Positions 27,070-35,281 of a stretch of DNA of 59,713 bases are shown one piece after another (within the stretch, counting starts at the first letter, position 1; every line of letters starts with the position of its first letter). The notes under the pieces are model-generated. The model had not been told where the DNA came from. It ran no database searches and saw only the letters and a program-made list of their open reading frames with translations. The stretch is from the NCBI RefSeq assembly GCF_001884105.1, contig NZ_MACI01000066.1:1-59713 (forward strand), given 5' to 3'. Made by a program: the position numbers and the translations under genes. This stretch comes from Bacillus luti (GTDB lineage Bacteria > Bacillota > Bacilli > Bacillales > Bacillaceae_G).

Positions 27070-28532
27070 AAAAAGCATCAAAGTTTGAAAAAGTTGCAGC
27101 CCGCTGCTGGAACTTACTGAATGAAGGAAAACCGTTTACGCCTATTTTTGTATTCGGTACATTTTTATTGTTTTCTATCTCGCAGTTTGGACAAAATGGT
27201 TTTATCTCAGCATTTTTTAGTAGTTTTGTCCTCATTGTACCTTTACTTGTTTTATATTATTTGTTTGATTTTCCATTGTTTTTAAGAAATTATTTATGGT
27301 TTCCGTTTATTGCCTATTTAATTGTATTTAAGACGGTCCATTTACCATTATTCTTTTTTGCATTAGGATTATATTTCTTCTTTACAATTCTATTTTGGGG
27401 AACTTTATATTATCATTTGCGAATTGGTACATCATGGTTGAACTTCACACGGTTTTGGAAGCTGGTTTTAAAAAATAGTGATTCTACAAGTGGGAATGCA
27501 CAAGAACAGATGCCAAAATTCTTACTATTACTTTCGCTTTGGTATTACTATTACGATTTCTTTCAAGAAGGCGGTACATTTAACGGGATAGATTGGAAAG
27601 TGCTGTGCATATTTTATGGTGCCCTTCTTATATATACGCTTATTTTACACCGTAATTTATTTGATTGGCAGCCAAAGGCAATTGCTAGCTATACAGAAAA
27701 TATGCCTGAAAATCAAGAGGCATTAAATGAAAAAGTAGTTGTAATTGTGATAGATGGTATGCGAAAAGATCGTTTTGAGGCGGCACATACACCGTACTTA
27801 GATTCCCTTCGAAAACAAGGGACAGAGTTTTTAAATATGGAAACTGTATATCCAGCTCGTACAGTTGTATGTTTTTCATCTATGTTTACAGGAACGTATT
27901 CCTTTGAGCATGGGATTAAATCGAATATGGTTTGGAAGCATGGAGTGAACGTAGAGAGTATTTTTGATTCTCTTCGTAAAGTGGATAAAACAGGGAAGAT
28001 GTTGGCGGTTGCTCATCTTGTCGACGCGTTTGGCGATGATGTGGAAACATTTACTGCTGTGATGAACAATGATGTTGTTGACTCGAAAATTATGGAGAAA
28101 GCAAGAAAGATTATGGATGAACAAGATCCAGATCTATTTATCGTCCAACTTATTTCTACAGATCAAACAGGTCATAGCCGTGGCGTACTATATGATGAAT
28201 ATTTACAAAAAATTCATGAAGCAGATCAGCATGTGAAGCAATTTATTGAGCATTTGGAGAAAACAGGAAAAGCAGAAAATACGACATTTATCATTTGTGC
28301 AGATCATGGGCAAGCGGATGGGATTGGTGGTCACGGTCATTTAGACGAAGGGGAACGCTTTGTACCATTCTTTATGTACGGCCCTCATATTGCTCAAGGT
28401 ATAAAAGTAGAAGAAAAGAAGAGTCTTGTTTCTATGGCCCCTACAATTGCTTATTTATTAGGAGCACCGTATCCATCTCATAGTCGGGGTCCTGTCTTAG
28501 TAGAAGCGCTAAAGGAGCAGGAAAGAGAATGA
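27057..28532 (+). CDS. membrane-anchored alkaline-phosphatase-superfamily phosphodiesterase
   Basis: A 491-residue protein. Residues about 25-200 hold six or so membrane helices. Residues 220-480 form an alkaline-phosphatase-superfamily domain of the type I phosphodiesterase/nucleotide pyrophosphatase group: V-I-V-I-D-G-M-R-K-D, P-A-R-T-V-V-C with the likely nucleophile threonine, and C-A-D-H-G-Q-A-D-G then G-G-H-G-H binding two metals. It would act outside the membrane on a phosphodiester, perhaps transferring or removing a phospho-group on a glycan or lipid. Start GTG 27057 overlaps the previous gene, and its stop overlaps the next start (ATGA). Confidence 0.8.
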   Translation: MEEVKKASKFEKVAARCWNLLNEGKPFTPIFVFGTFLLFSISQFGQNGFISAFFSSFVLIVPLLVLYYLFDFPLFLRNYLWFPFIAYLIVFKTVHLPLFFFALGLYFFFTILFWGTLYYHLRIGTSWLNFTRFWKLVLKNSDSTSGNAQEQMPKFLLLLSLWYYYYDFFQEGGTFNGIDWKVLCIFYGALLIYTLILHRNLFDWQPKAIASYTENMPENQEALNEKVVVIVIDGMRKDRFEAAHTPYLDSLRKQGTEFLNMETVYPARTVVCFSSMFTGTYSFEHGIKSNMVWKHGVNVESIFDSLRKVDKTGKMLAVAHLVDAFGDDVETFTAVMNNDVVDSKIMEKARKIMDEQDPDLFIVQLISTDQTGHSRGVLYDEYLQKIHEADQHVKQFIEHLEKTGKAENTTFIICADHGQADGIGGHGHLDEGERFVPFFMYGPHIAQGIKVEEKKSLVSMAPTIAYLLGAPYPSHSRGPVLVEALKEQERE

Positions 28533-29275
28533 AAGTAATTGTTTTTATACCCGCATTAAATGAAGAGGATTCTATTGCACATGTCATTCAAAAGGTACCG
28601 CGTCATTTTCATCCAAGTGTAAAGGTAGAAGTGCTTGTTATTGATGATGGATCAACTGATAGAACGGTAGACGTTGCAAAAAAGGCCGGGGCTGATCACA
28701 TCGTTTCACTTGCAAAAAACGGAGGACTTGGTGCAGCCGTTCGAGCGGGTTTGCAGGAAAGCTATCGTCTTGGAGCTGACATTAGTGTAATGATTGATGC
28801 TGATGATGAGTACCCAGCTAATGAAATTCCGAATGTACTTGAACCTATCTTTACTGGAGAAGCAGATTATACGATGGGTTCTCGTTTTCGGGGAACCATT
28901 CAAGGAATGAAATTACATCGACGTCTTGGGAATTATTGTTTTACGACGCTGCAATGCTTGTTATTGCGAAAGTGGATTCGTGATGGACAATCAGGTATGC
29001 GTGCTTTTTCTAGACAAGCGATGGAGCATGGGGAAATTATTCATGATTATAACTATGCCCAAGTTATTACTTTGAATTTAGTACGAAAAGGCTTTCGAGT
29101 ACAAGAAGTACCGATTACTTATAAAGTACGAAAAACAGGTGAGTCTTTCATATCGTTTCGTAAGTATATGACACGTGTATTTCCAGCGATTTGGAGAGAA
29201 ATGACGCGTCCAGTAGAGAAAGTTAGTATTGACTATACGGCTCATGTATTAATAGAGGATAAGAGGTGCTCATAG
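28529..29275 (+). CDS. family 2 glycosyltransferase, polyprenyl-phosphate sugar synthase-like
   Basis: A 248-residue GT-A enzyme. I-P-A-L-N-E-E-D-S-I begins the nucleotide-binding domain, V-I-D-D-G-S-T-D-R-T and M-I-D-A-D-D-E-Y-P carry the metal and donor aspartates, and M-G-S-R-F-R-G, then D-G-Q-S-G-M-R-A follow, as in DPM1/DPG synthase-like enzymes that link a sugar to undecaprenyl phosphate. No C-terminal membrane helices are present. The ATG overlaps the previous stop by four bases. Combined with a flippase-like protein and a GT-C-like protein at 31069, it fits a route in which a lipid-linked sugar is made inside and used outside. Confidence 0.85.
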   Translation: MKVIVFIPALNEEDSIAHVIQKVPRHFHPSVKVEVLVIDDGSTDRTVDVAKKAGADHIVSLAKNGGLGAAVRAGLQESYRLGADISVMIDADDEYPANEIPNVLEPIFTGEADYTMGSRFRGTIQGMKLHRRLGNYCFTTLQCLLLRKWIRDGQSGMRAFSRQAMEHGEIIHDYNYAQVITLNLVRKGFRVQEVPITYKVRKTGESFISFRKYMTRVFPAIWREMTRPVEKVSIDYTAHVLIEDKRCS

Positions 29276-29303
29276 CGAGCGTTTCTTATCTTAATAATGA
29301 AAG

Positions 29304-29318
29304 TAGTAATAATTATCG
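29304..29318 (+). promoter_or_regulatory. Fur box before the FTR1 pair
   Basis: TAGTAATAATTATCG matches the Fur 7-1-7 consensus at 12 of 14 positions and lies 22 bases before the start codon at 29340. A second look-alike, TTAATAATGAAAGTA, lies just upstream. Confidence 0.7.
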
Positions 29319-29339
29319 TTAACCTCGGGAGGAACGTTC

Positions 29340-30101
29340 ATGAAAAGAATCATTGCATCATTATTTGTTAGTATTTTCTTACTATTCTCAGTGCAACCAA
29401 CTGCATTTGCTTATTCGTATGGAAATCCGAACGAAGAAAAAGTAGCTGAAGCATACAAGCAGATGGTTACTAAGTTAGATGAAAATCCGGCAAACTTTAA
29501 AGAAGCAAAGAAAGCATATGAAAATGTGCAAGAAGAAATTGATCAGCATATGGGAAAAGAACCCTCTAAGGCAATGATGAAGGACTTTGATAAACAAAAT
29601 AAAGGAGATATTATTGCTGATATGCAAAAAATTCTTGCGCTTAATATTAATCGTCGTTTAACAAATGTAGGCGAAAATTTTAAAGACTATGATACAAGCA
29701 AACGTTTATTAGCTAAAGCATTTGCTACATATGAAGCGTTATCACCAGCTGTTGGTGAGCACAATAAAGAGCTGGATAAAACATTAAAGGATGAATTTAA
29801 TAAAGCGTTAGAATCATTAGGAAATCCAGGCTTATTTGGAGTAGGTCAAAAAGAAGCAAATCAAGAGGCTTTCAAGAAAAGCAAAGATGCTATTTTAACA
29901 GGTTTACAAAAAGAGTTTAAAATTAAAGACTTTAAAGTTGGACACTTTAGTGCAAATAGTCAAGAAGATCAAGCAGCTTCTGATAAAACGGGGAAAACAG
30001 AGTGGACAGATTTAAGCAGCCTGAAAAACTGGGCTCCAATCGTAGTGATTGTACTTATACTTGTTGGGGTCATTGTATACGCTGTAAGAAAACGCAAGTA
30101 A
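29340..30101 (+). CDS. secreted, membrane-anchored helical protein paired with FTR1
   Basis: A 253-residue protein with an N-terminal signal peptide (cut near A-F-A-Y), a mostly helical extracellular region (about 28-220) and one C-terminal membrane helix, A-P-I-V-V-I-V-L-I-L-V-G-V-I-V-Y, followed by a positive tail. The helical unit K-A-F-A-T-Y-E-A-L-S-P-A-V resembles segments of the lipoprotein at 23968. Its gene is 18 bases upstream of the FTR1 gene and behind a Fur box, so it probably presents iron to, or regulates, the permease. Some longer FTR1 proteins carry an extra extracellular domain; this may be its split-off counterpart. The family name is not known to me. Confidence 0.75.
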   Translation: MKRIIASLFVSIFLLFSVQPTAFAYSYGNPNEEKVAEAYKQMVTKLDENPANFKEAKKAYENVQEEIDQHMGKEPSKAMMKDFDKQNKGDIIADMQKILALNINRRLTNVGENFKDYDTSKRLLAKAFATYEALSPAVGEHNKELDKTLKDEFNKALESLGNPGLFGVGQKEANQEAFKKSKDAILTGLQKEFKIKDFKVGHFSANSQEDQAASDKTGKTEWTDLSSLKNWAPIVVIVLILVGVIVYAVRKRK

Positions 30102-30119
30102 GGGTGAGGGGGAAGAGTA

Positions 30120-31022
30120 ATGCAACTTCAGGCATTTCTCATTACATTTCGTGAAGTATTAGAAGCGCTGCTTATCGTTGGGATTATTACAACGTACTTA
30201 AAGCGCACAGATAGTAAGCAGTATGTGAAATATGTTTGGTTAGGAGCAGGGCTTGCGGTTGTAGCAAGTTATATTGTCGCCCTAGTCTTCCAAGTTGTAT
30301 TTACTGGTTTTGCTGCTATGGGGAGTGAAATGTATTTAAAAATATCCATTATTTTCATTTCAGCCATTTTACTTACACAAATGGTATTTTGGATGGCAGA
30401 ACATAGTAAGAATATGACAGCTAACATGGAAAATAAAATGAATCAGTATATTACGGCTGGAAATATAATTGGAATGGTCGTGCATTCTTTCCTTGTTGTA
30501 CTTCGAGAAGGTGTAGAAACTGTGTTCTTCTTCGCAGCTATTACTGGTGGAAATATTGGAGAAGCGATGAAAGGCTGGGGAGCTATATCTGGTCTACTCG
30601 TTGCAGCAGTTGTTAGCTTCTTATTCTTTAAAGGAACGATGCGTATTTCACTGAAAGTATTCTTTAAAGTAACAGGTGCATTTATCGTATTAATCGCAGC
30701 AGGACTTCTTGTACAAGGTGTTTCTATGCTTCAAGATTTAAAGATACTTGGCAGTGTAATGCCACATGTATATGATATTACTTGGCTACTACCAGAGCAT
30801 CCTATTGATTATGATCATTATCTTCGTGATCATGGTACTGCACCACTTCTTTCTGGTGATATCGGCATTTTCTTAAAAGCATTTTTAGGATATTCCTCAA
30901 TGCCATCTATTGAAGAAGTACTTGTGTATATCGGATATTTTGTTGTGTTGTATATGTTAATTATTTTTAAAAAGCCTGTTAAAAAGAAAGAAATAATGGA
31001 AGAAAATAAGTCAGTTAGTTAA
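30120..31022 (+). CDS. FTR1-family high-affinity iron permease
   Basis: A 300-residue membrane protein with seven helices and two R-E-x-x-E iron-binding motifs: R-E-V-L-E at residues 11-15 and R-E-G-V-E at 129-133, the signature of FTR1/EfeU. It would import iron across the membrane, usually after oxidation of Fe2+ by a partner. No ferroxidase or Dyp-type peroxidase (EfeB) or EfeO gene is next to it; instead two unusual helical surface proteins are encoded nearby. Its stop codon lies at the foot of a terminator, so the pair 29340-31022 is a Fur-boxed two-gene unit. Confidence 0.92.
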   Translation: MQLQAFLITFREVLEALLIVGIITTYLKRTDSKQYVKYVWLGAGLAVVASYIVALVFQVVFTGFAAMGSEMYLKISIIFISAILLTQMVFWMAEHSKNMTANMENKMNQYITAGNIIGMVVHSFLVVLREGVETVFFFAAITGGNIGEAMKGWGAISGLLVAAVVSFLFFKGTMRISLKVFFKVTGAFIVLIAAGLLVQGVSMLQDLKILGSVMPHVYDITWLLPEHPIDYDHYLRDHGTAPLLSGDIGIFLKAFLGYSSMPSIEEVLVYIGYFVVLYMLIIFKKPVKKKEIMEENKSVS

Positions 31023-31052
31023 AGTACAAGGTGTTTTCCTTGTACTTTTTTT
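31021..31052 (+). terminator. terminator after the FTR1 gene
   Basis: AAAGTACAAGG (31021-31031) pairs perfectly with CCTTGTACTTT (31038-31048), followed by T's. It begins in the stop codon. Confidence 0.9.
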
Positions 31053-31068
31053 GAAGAAAGGAAATGAG

Positions 31069-32493
31069 ATGAAACAAGTACTACGTATATGGGCAGTTAT
31101 CCTTATTATTAGTGTGATTTGTATTCGTTTTTTCTATGCAAGTCCGTTTGCAGCAACGTGGGACGAAGTCGATTTTACACTTGCATTAAAGCAATATGAC
31201 ATATTAGCGATGCAGCCCCATTTCCCAGGGTATCCTTTTTTTATTTTAGGGGGGATGATAACGCATATTTTTATAGAAAATCCTGTGCAATCGTTAGGGA
31301 TTTTTAATGCCATCATGGCACTTGGCGCAGCTTTTCCAATGTATTGGATTGCACGCCATTATGTAAGTAAAACGAGCGCTCTTATTGTTGTAGCTTTCTT
31401 ACAAACGAGCGGGTATTTCTCTATTTTAGTAACGCAGCCTATGTCAGAAGGCGCAGCGTTAGTAATCGTGTGGTGGTATATATGGAGTATAGAACGTGCT
31501 TTTCGTACAAAATGTTTTCAAACTCAATTCTGGCCAATTTTCTGCTTTGCGCTATTAATGGGTATAAGGTTATCCTACGCACCGTTTGGAATTGTACTTA
31601 TTTTATTATTATGGCAACAATGGCATGAAGAGAAATGGAGATTTATAATCTTATGCTGTACAGCTGTCCTTTCGCAACTAGTTTGGGTCAGTGCCCTTAT
31701 TTGGAACATTGGTGGCATCAAGGGATTGTGGGAAATTTCTTTTGGATTTGTAGAAGGGCATTTTACCGAATGGGGTGGAGCAGTTACAGATACGAGTGAA
31801 CCACTCATTTCACGCCTCTATCGTCTACTTTCTGAAAACATCATCTTTGCAGGAATAGGTATCCACTCTTATTATTTGGTAGGTTTCTTTTTGTTCTTTT
31901 TGTTTCTGTTTGCTTTACAATGGAAAAATATACGTTGCTATCCAAAGGTGTTGATTGCTCTTGTAGTTTTCTATTTTCTTTGGAATTTATTTGGACAAAA
32001 TATTGATAAACCTCGTCACTCTTATCCGATTGTAGCGATGTTACTTTGCATACTTGCTATTTCATGGTTAAAAAACAATCGTGGTATTATCTTGCTTTTG
32101 TTTGCAACGAGTCAACTTATGATGAGTATACCGCTCATGAAAGAACAACATGCGGAGGTACCGGCAACATATCAACTCGCGTCATATTTGGAGGGAAAAC
32201 AAGAGCCGTTTATTGTATACACTTGGGAAGAGACGAGGGTTATAGAATATTTACAAATGCCGTATGAACATAAACGTTTTTACACATATTCATATTTTTT
32301 ACAAGATAAAAAATATCATAAAAATGATAATATATATGTTACCAATCATCTAATTGAAGGATTTCAAAAACAAGGAATTCATATAGAAGACCAAGTTGAA
32401 AAGGAAGCCGTCTTTTATTCAAACCCATTATTTGATCCTGTTTATCATGAAATAGTTTTATACAAATGGAAAAAGGATTCTGTTGTAAAGTAA
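31069..32493 (+). CDS. GT-C-like integral membrane glycosyltransferase
   Basis: A protein of 474 residues with ten or more membrane helices. Near the N-terminus A-T-W-D-E-V-D-F-T-L-A-L resembles the first extracytoplasmic loop acidic motif of GT-C enzymes such as PMT and ArnT, which take sugar from a polyprenyl phosphate. The C-terminal 120 residues are soluble. The start is the ATG at 31069 after AAAGGA; the TTG at 31051 lies in the preceding terminator. It is separated from FTR1 by that terminator but matches the GT2/flippase genes in likely role. The acceptor is unknown. Family assignment is moderate. Confidence 0.65.
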   Translation: MKQVLRIWAVILIISVICIRFFYASPFAATWDEVDFTLALKQYDILAMQPHFPGYPFFILGGMITHIFIENPVQSLGIFNAIMALGAAFPMYWIARHYVSKTSALIVVAFLQTSGYFSILVTQPMSEGAALVIVWWYIWSIERAFRTKCFQTQFWPIFCFALLMGIRLSYAPFGIVLILLLWQQWHEEKWRFIILCCTAVLSQLVWVSALIWNIGGIKGLWEISFGFVEGHFTEWGGAVTDTSEPLISRLYRLLSENIIFAGIGIHSYYLVGFFLFFLFLFALQWKNIRCYPKVLIALVVFYFLWNLFGQNIDKPRHSYPIVAMLLCILAISWLKNNRGIILLLFATSQLMMSIPLMKEQHAEVPATYQLASYLEGKQEPFIVYTWEETRVIEYLQMPYEHKRFYTYSYFLQDKKYHKNDNIYVTNHLIEGFQKQGIHIEDQVEKEAVFYSNPLFDPVYHEIVLYKWKKDSVVK

Positions 32494-33196
32494 GTTAAAA
32501 CGCAAGGAATATTGTGATAATTTATACTTTCATTAAGTGTGGGGGCAGTATTTTTACCTGTATCGTTTATACTATTTGTTTTCAGAACGATAAATAAATA
32601 TTGAACGGAACATTAAAATTCAACGTAAAAATCGTCCAGCCCTCTTCTATTACAAAAAGGGATGGATTTCTTTTATAACTTATTAAAATATCCTGCCCTT
32701 TAACTTAATAAAAGTCATTTCAAAGTTCTGTAATTTGGACAATTATATTATTACAATGTATGGTGGTATTGAAGTTGAAAATCATATTACTAAACTAGCA
32801 AAGTACATGTAACATTATTATTTTTTTGTGGTTTTTGATACGATGTATAGTAAAAGAAAGAACCTTACGCCTTATACCTTATTGATCAAGAGATGAGCTG
32901 TAAGGATGCTGAGGAGAGAGCCAAAATCTTCAAAATGACATTGTATCCGAAATTAAAAAATAATGGGGATATCCAATAATCTATTGGGGGAAAGTAACTA
33001 AAATTTCAGTAGATTACTTTATCCCTGGTTGCATGGACACTGGTATTACCCTAACGTGGAGAAACTTCAAGAGCTATAGTTGTACAAGCAAGGACATTAC
33101 AGTTCTATGCCCATTCGTTTTTTTGATATAATAGATGTGCAGCAGGAAATAGATAGAAAGATACTGCTAGTAATTTATACTTAAAATGTAGGGAGA
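32494..33196. other. non-coding stretch with decayed reading frames
   Basis: No intact gene of normal size. On the plus strand, 32690-32812 is open and ends M-Y-G-G-I-E-V-E-N-H. A 28-codon frame begins at 32893 (M-S-C-K-D-A-E-E-R-A-K). From about 32960 to 33085 other frames continue protein-like text, including L-Y-P-W-L-H-G-H-W-Y-Y-P-N-V. These look like pieces of one or two frameshifted genes that I cannot name. TATAAT at about 33126 may be the -10 for the next gene. Confidence 0.5.
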
Positions 33197-33208
33197 TTGA
33201 ACAGAGTT

Positions 33209-34120
33209 ATGGGGAATGAAAAAGAAATTAGTTCCGCTAAATTAATATGGAAGATGACGCGCCCGCATACGTTAACGGCGACGTTTTCTCCTGTAATTTT
33301 AGGGACAGTGGCATCACTTTATGTTGCCAAAATTGATTGGCTTTTATTTATTGCGATGATGAGTGCATGTTTAGCATTGCAAATAGCAACGAATTTATTT
33401 AATGAGTACTATGATTTCAAACGTGGATTAGATACTGCTGATTCTGTTGGAATTGGTGGTGGAATTGTCCGTCATGGATTGAAGCCAAAAAACGTGTTAA
33501 CAGTTGCGCTTTTATTGTATGTCGTAGCAGCCTTTATTGGCATTTATATTTGTATGAATAGTAGCTGGTGGTTAGTCGTCATTGGTTTAATTGGAATGGC
33601 GGTTGGCTATTTATATACAGGTGGTCCATTACCAATTGCGTACACTCCGTTTGGAGAATTAGTTTCTGGCTTGTTAATGGGGACATGTTTTGTACTCATT
33701 GCTTTCTTTATTCAGACGAATACTGTAACAGTTGAAAGTGTATTGATTTCTATTCCAATTGGAATTTTAGTTGGTGCAATTAACATGGCGAATAACATCC
33801 GAGATATCGATGAAGATATTAAAGGTGGAAGAAAGACATTGGTAATCCTCCTTGGGAGAGAGAAAGCAGTTGCAACACTAGCTGTAGCCTTTTTCATTGC
33901 TTATTTATGGATCGCTGTAATTGTATTGATGGGTTATATAAGCCCTTGGGCATTAGTTATGTTCCTAGGTTTGAAAAAGCCAATCTCTGCAATTCAAAGT
34001 TTCCAAAAAGGGGCAAAGGATCCCGGGTATATGCGCATCGCCATGAAATCAACAGCGATGACAAATACGATTTTTGGTTTCTTATTATCAGCCGGACTAT
34101 TAATCAGCTATTTGTTTTAA
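33209..34120 (+). CDS. menA: UbiA-family prenyltransferase, MenA type
   Basis: A membrane prenyltransferase of about 303 residues resembling 1,4-dihydroxy-2-naphthoate polyprenyltransferase, which attaches the isoprenoid tail in menaquinone synthesis. The two aspartate-rich motifs are N-L-F-N-E-Y-Y-D-F-K-R-G and N-N-I-R-D-I-D-E-D, which bind Mg-diphosphate; eight or nine helices surround them. The N-terminal R-P-H-T-L-T-A-T-F-S-P is typical of MenA. Start is uncertain: ATG 33209 is 13 bases from GGGAG, TTG 33197 only one base from it. No other menaquinone gene is nearby, so it could be a second copy with related substrate use. Confidence 0.85.
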   Translation: MGNEKEISSAKLIWKMTRPHTLTATFSPVILGTVASLYVAKIDWLLFIAMMSACLALQIATNLFNEYYDFKRGLDTADSVGIGGGIVRHGLKPKNVLTVALLLYVVAAFIGIYICMNSSWWLVVIGLIGMAVGYLYTGGPLPIAYTPFGELVSGLLMGTCFVLIAFFIQTNTVTVESVLISIPIGILVGAINMANNIRDIDEDIKGGRKTLVILLGREKAVATLAVAFFIAYLWIAVIVLMGYISPWALVMFLGLKKPISAIQSFQKGAKDPGYMRIAMKSTAMTNTIFGFLLSAGLLISYLF

Positions 34121-34143
34121 ATAAAAAATGAGTGTTAAGTAAT

Positions 34144-34190
34144 CAAACCCAAATTTCTCAATTTTAATATAGAGAAATTCGGGTTTTTAT
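34144..34190 (+). terminator. terminator after the MenA-type gene
   Basis: AAACCC and AAATTTCTC (34145-34159) pair with GAGAAATTCGGGTTT (34172-34186) with small internal mismatch, followed by T's. Confidence 0.85.
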
Positions 34191-34348
34191 TTTTGGCATG
34201 AAGTTGCAGCTCCGATAGGGAAGAAGAAGCCGTGATGGAAGTTAAGTTCTAGTAAGAATAAGATGTTATTGGACAAATGTACAAGCTAAGTTACTTAATT
34301 TGAATATAAATAATTATATTAAATCTCAAGTTAAGGTGGTGAATTATT

Positions 34349-34864
34349 TTGAACTCATATTTTTCAAAATCTAAGGGATGCTGTGGTAAGTTTCTTCCCG
34401 CTAATCCACCTGCTGTCCACTCGCTAGAATTTTCACCAGCTTATCGTAATTTCTGGCAAAATACATTTGTTACGGTATCTAATGGACAGAGCATTCCATT
34501 TAACAACCAAAGTATAGCTAATGCAGGAGGAATTGTTTTACTTTCTCCTACTACGGTACTCATTCCGTTAGCTGGAGATTATGAAATTAACTATGTAATT
34601 ACAACTGCTGTTTTGACACCAATAAATCGAGAACAACAAGTAACGGCTATCCTAAACGGAGCGCCAGTACCTAATTTCCAAACATCTTTTGGAACGATAA
34701 CAAATACTGGAGAATCATGTGACCAATTTTCAGGAACAGCTATTTTAAGAGTACCAGCTCAATCCACTTTTTCATTAAGAAATACAAGTCTGAATGGAAG
34801 TTCTCTCTCTCTTTGTAATCTAGTTGAAAGTGGCGCAGCACTAAACATTAAAAAATTAAGTTAA
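34349..34864 (+). CDS. exosporium-like jelly-roll protein (BclA C-terminal/ExsF type)
   Basis: A 171-residue protein with no signal peptide. The N-terminus has K-G-C-C-G-K and a short leader, then about 130 residues of beta-strand pattern (F-V-T-V-S-N-G-Q-S-I-P-F, T-V-L-I-P-L-A-G-D-Y-E-I-N-Y) ending in G-A-A-L-N-I-K-K-L-S. This is the TNF/C1q-like layout of BclA C-terminal domains and of ExsF/BxpB, proteins of the exosporium of the B. cereus group. It has no collagen-like G-X-Y repeat. The TTG start follows AAGGTGGTGA. Expression in the mother cell is expected, but I see no certain SigK promoter. Confidence 0.7.
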   Translation: MNSYFSKSKGCCGKFLPANPPAVHSLEFSPAYRNFWQNTFVTVSNGQSIPFNNQSIANAGGIVLLSPTTVLIPLAGDYEINYVITTAVLTPINREQQVTAILNGAPVPNFQTSFGTITNTGESCDQFSGTAILRVPAQSTFSLRNTSLNGSSLSLCNLVESGAALNIKKLS

Positions 34865-34937
34865 AATCTTTTAATAAGGCCAGAAATAACAGCTTTTCTA
34901 TCAGTTATTGCAGTCTGCATAGTAATGTGGCATAAAC

Positions 34938-34980
34938 GAAAATCCCCTTCAAATCCTCTGAAGGGGATTTTCTAGTTTTT
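34938..34980 (+). terminator. terminator after the exosporium-like gene
   Basis: GAAAATCCCCTTC (34938-34950) and GAAGGGGATTTTC (34960-34972) are perfectly complementary; TAGTTTTT follows. Possibly bidirectional. Confidence 0.85.
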
Positions 34981-35281
34981 TAGATTGACTGCTAATAACG
35001 ATAATTATGTAAATGGGCTGGTGATGGAAGTTCTGGTGAAGCAGGGTGTATAATCAATTTCCTAATTGAAGAATTAATTTAACTGTATTAGAGAAATTTT
35101 ATAAAGACTACACATAATACATCATTCTTTAACTGATTTCGACATTATCTGCATTTCATCTGCACCTTCCTCTATTAATCTATTTATTGTAAATATCAGC
35201 TGGAGTTAATGATTCAGTCGAGTAAAGGATCAGCTGTATAAATAATGAATATGAAAATTAGTAGGGAAGGATCGAAACATC
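34981..35281. other. gap with a decayed minus-strand frame
   Basis: On the minus strand, from about 35265 down to 35122, the text E-S-L-T-P-A-D-I-Y continues after a frameshift as T-I-N-R-L-I-E-E-G-A-D-E-M-Q-I-M. It looks like the end of a small broken gene that I do not recognise. Nothing else is seen before the deacetylase ribosome site. Confidence 0.45.
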
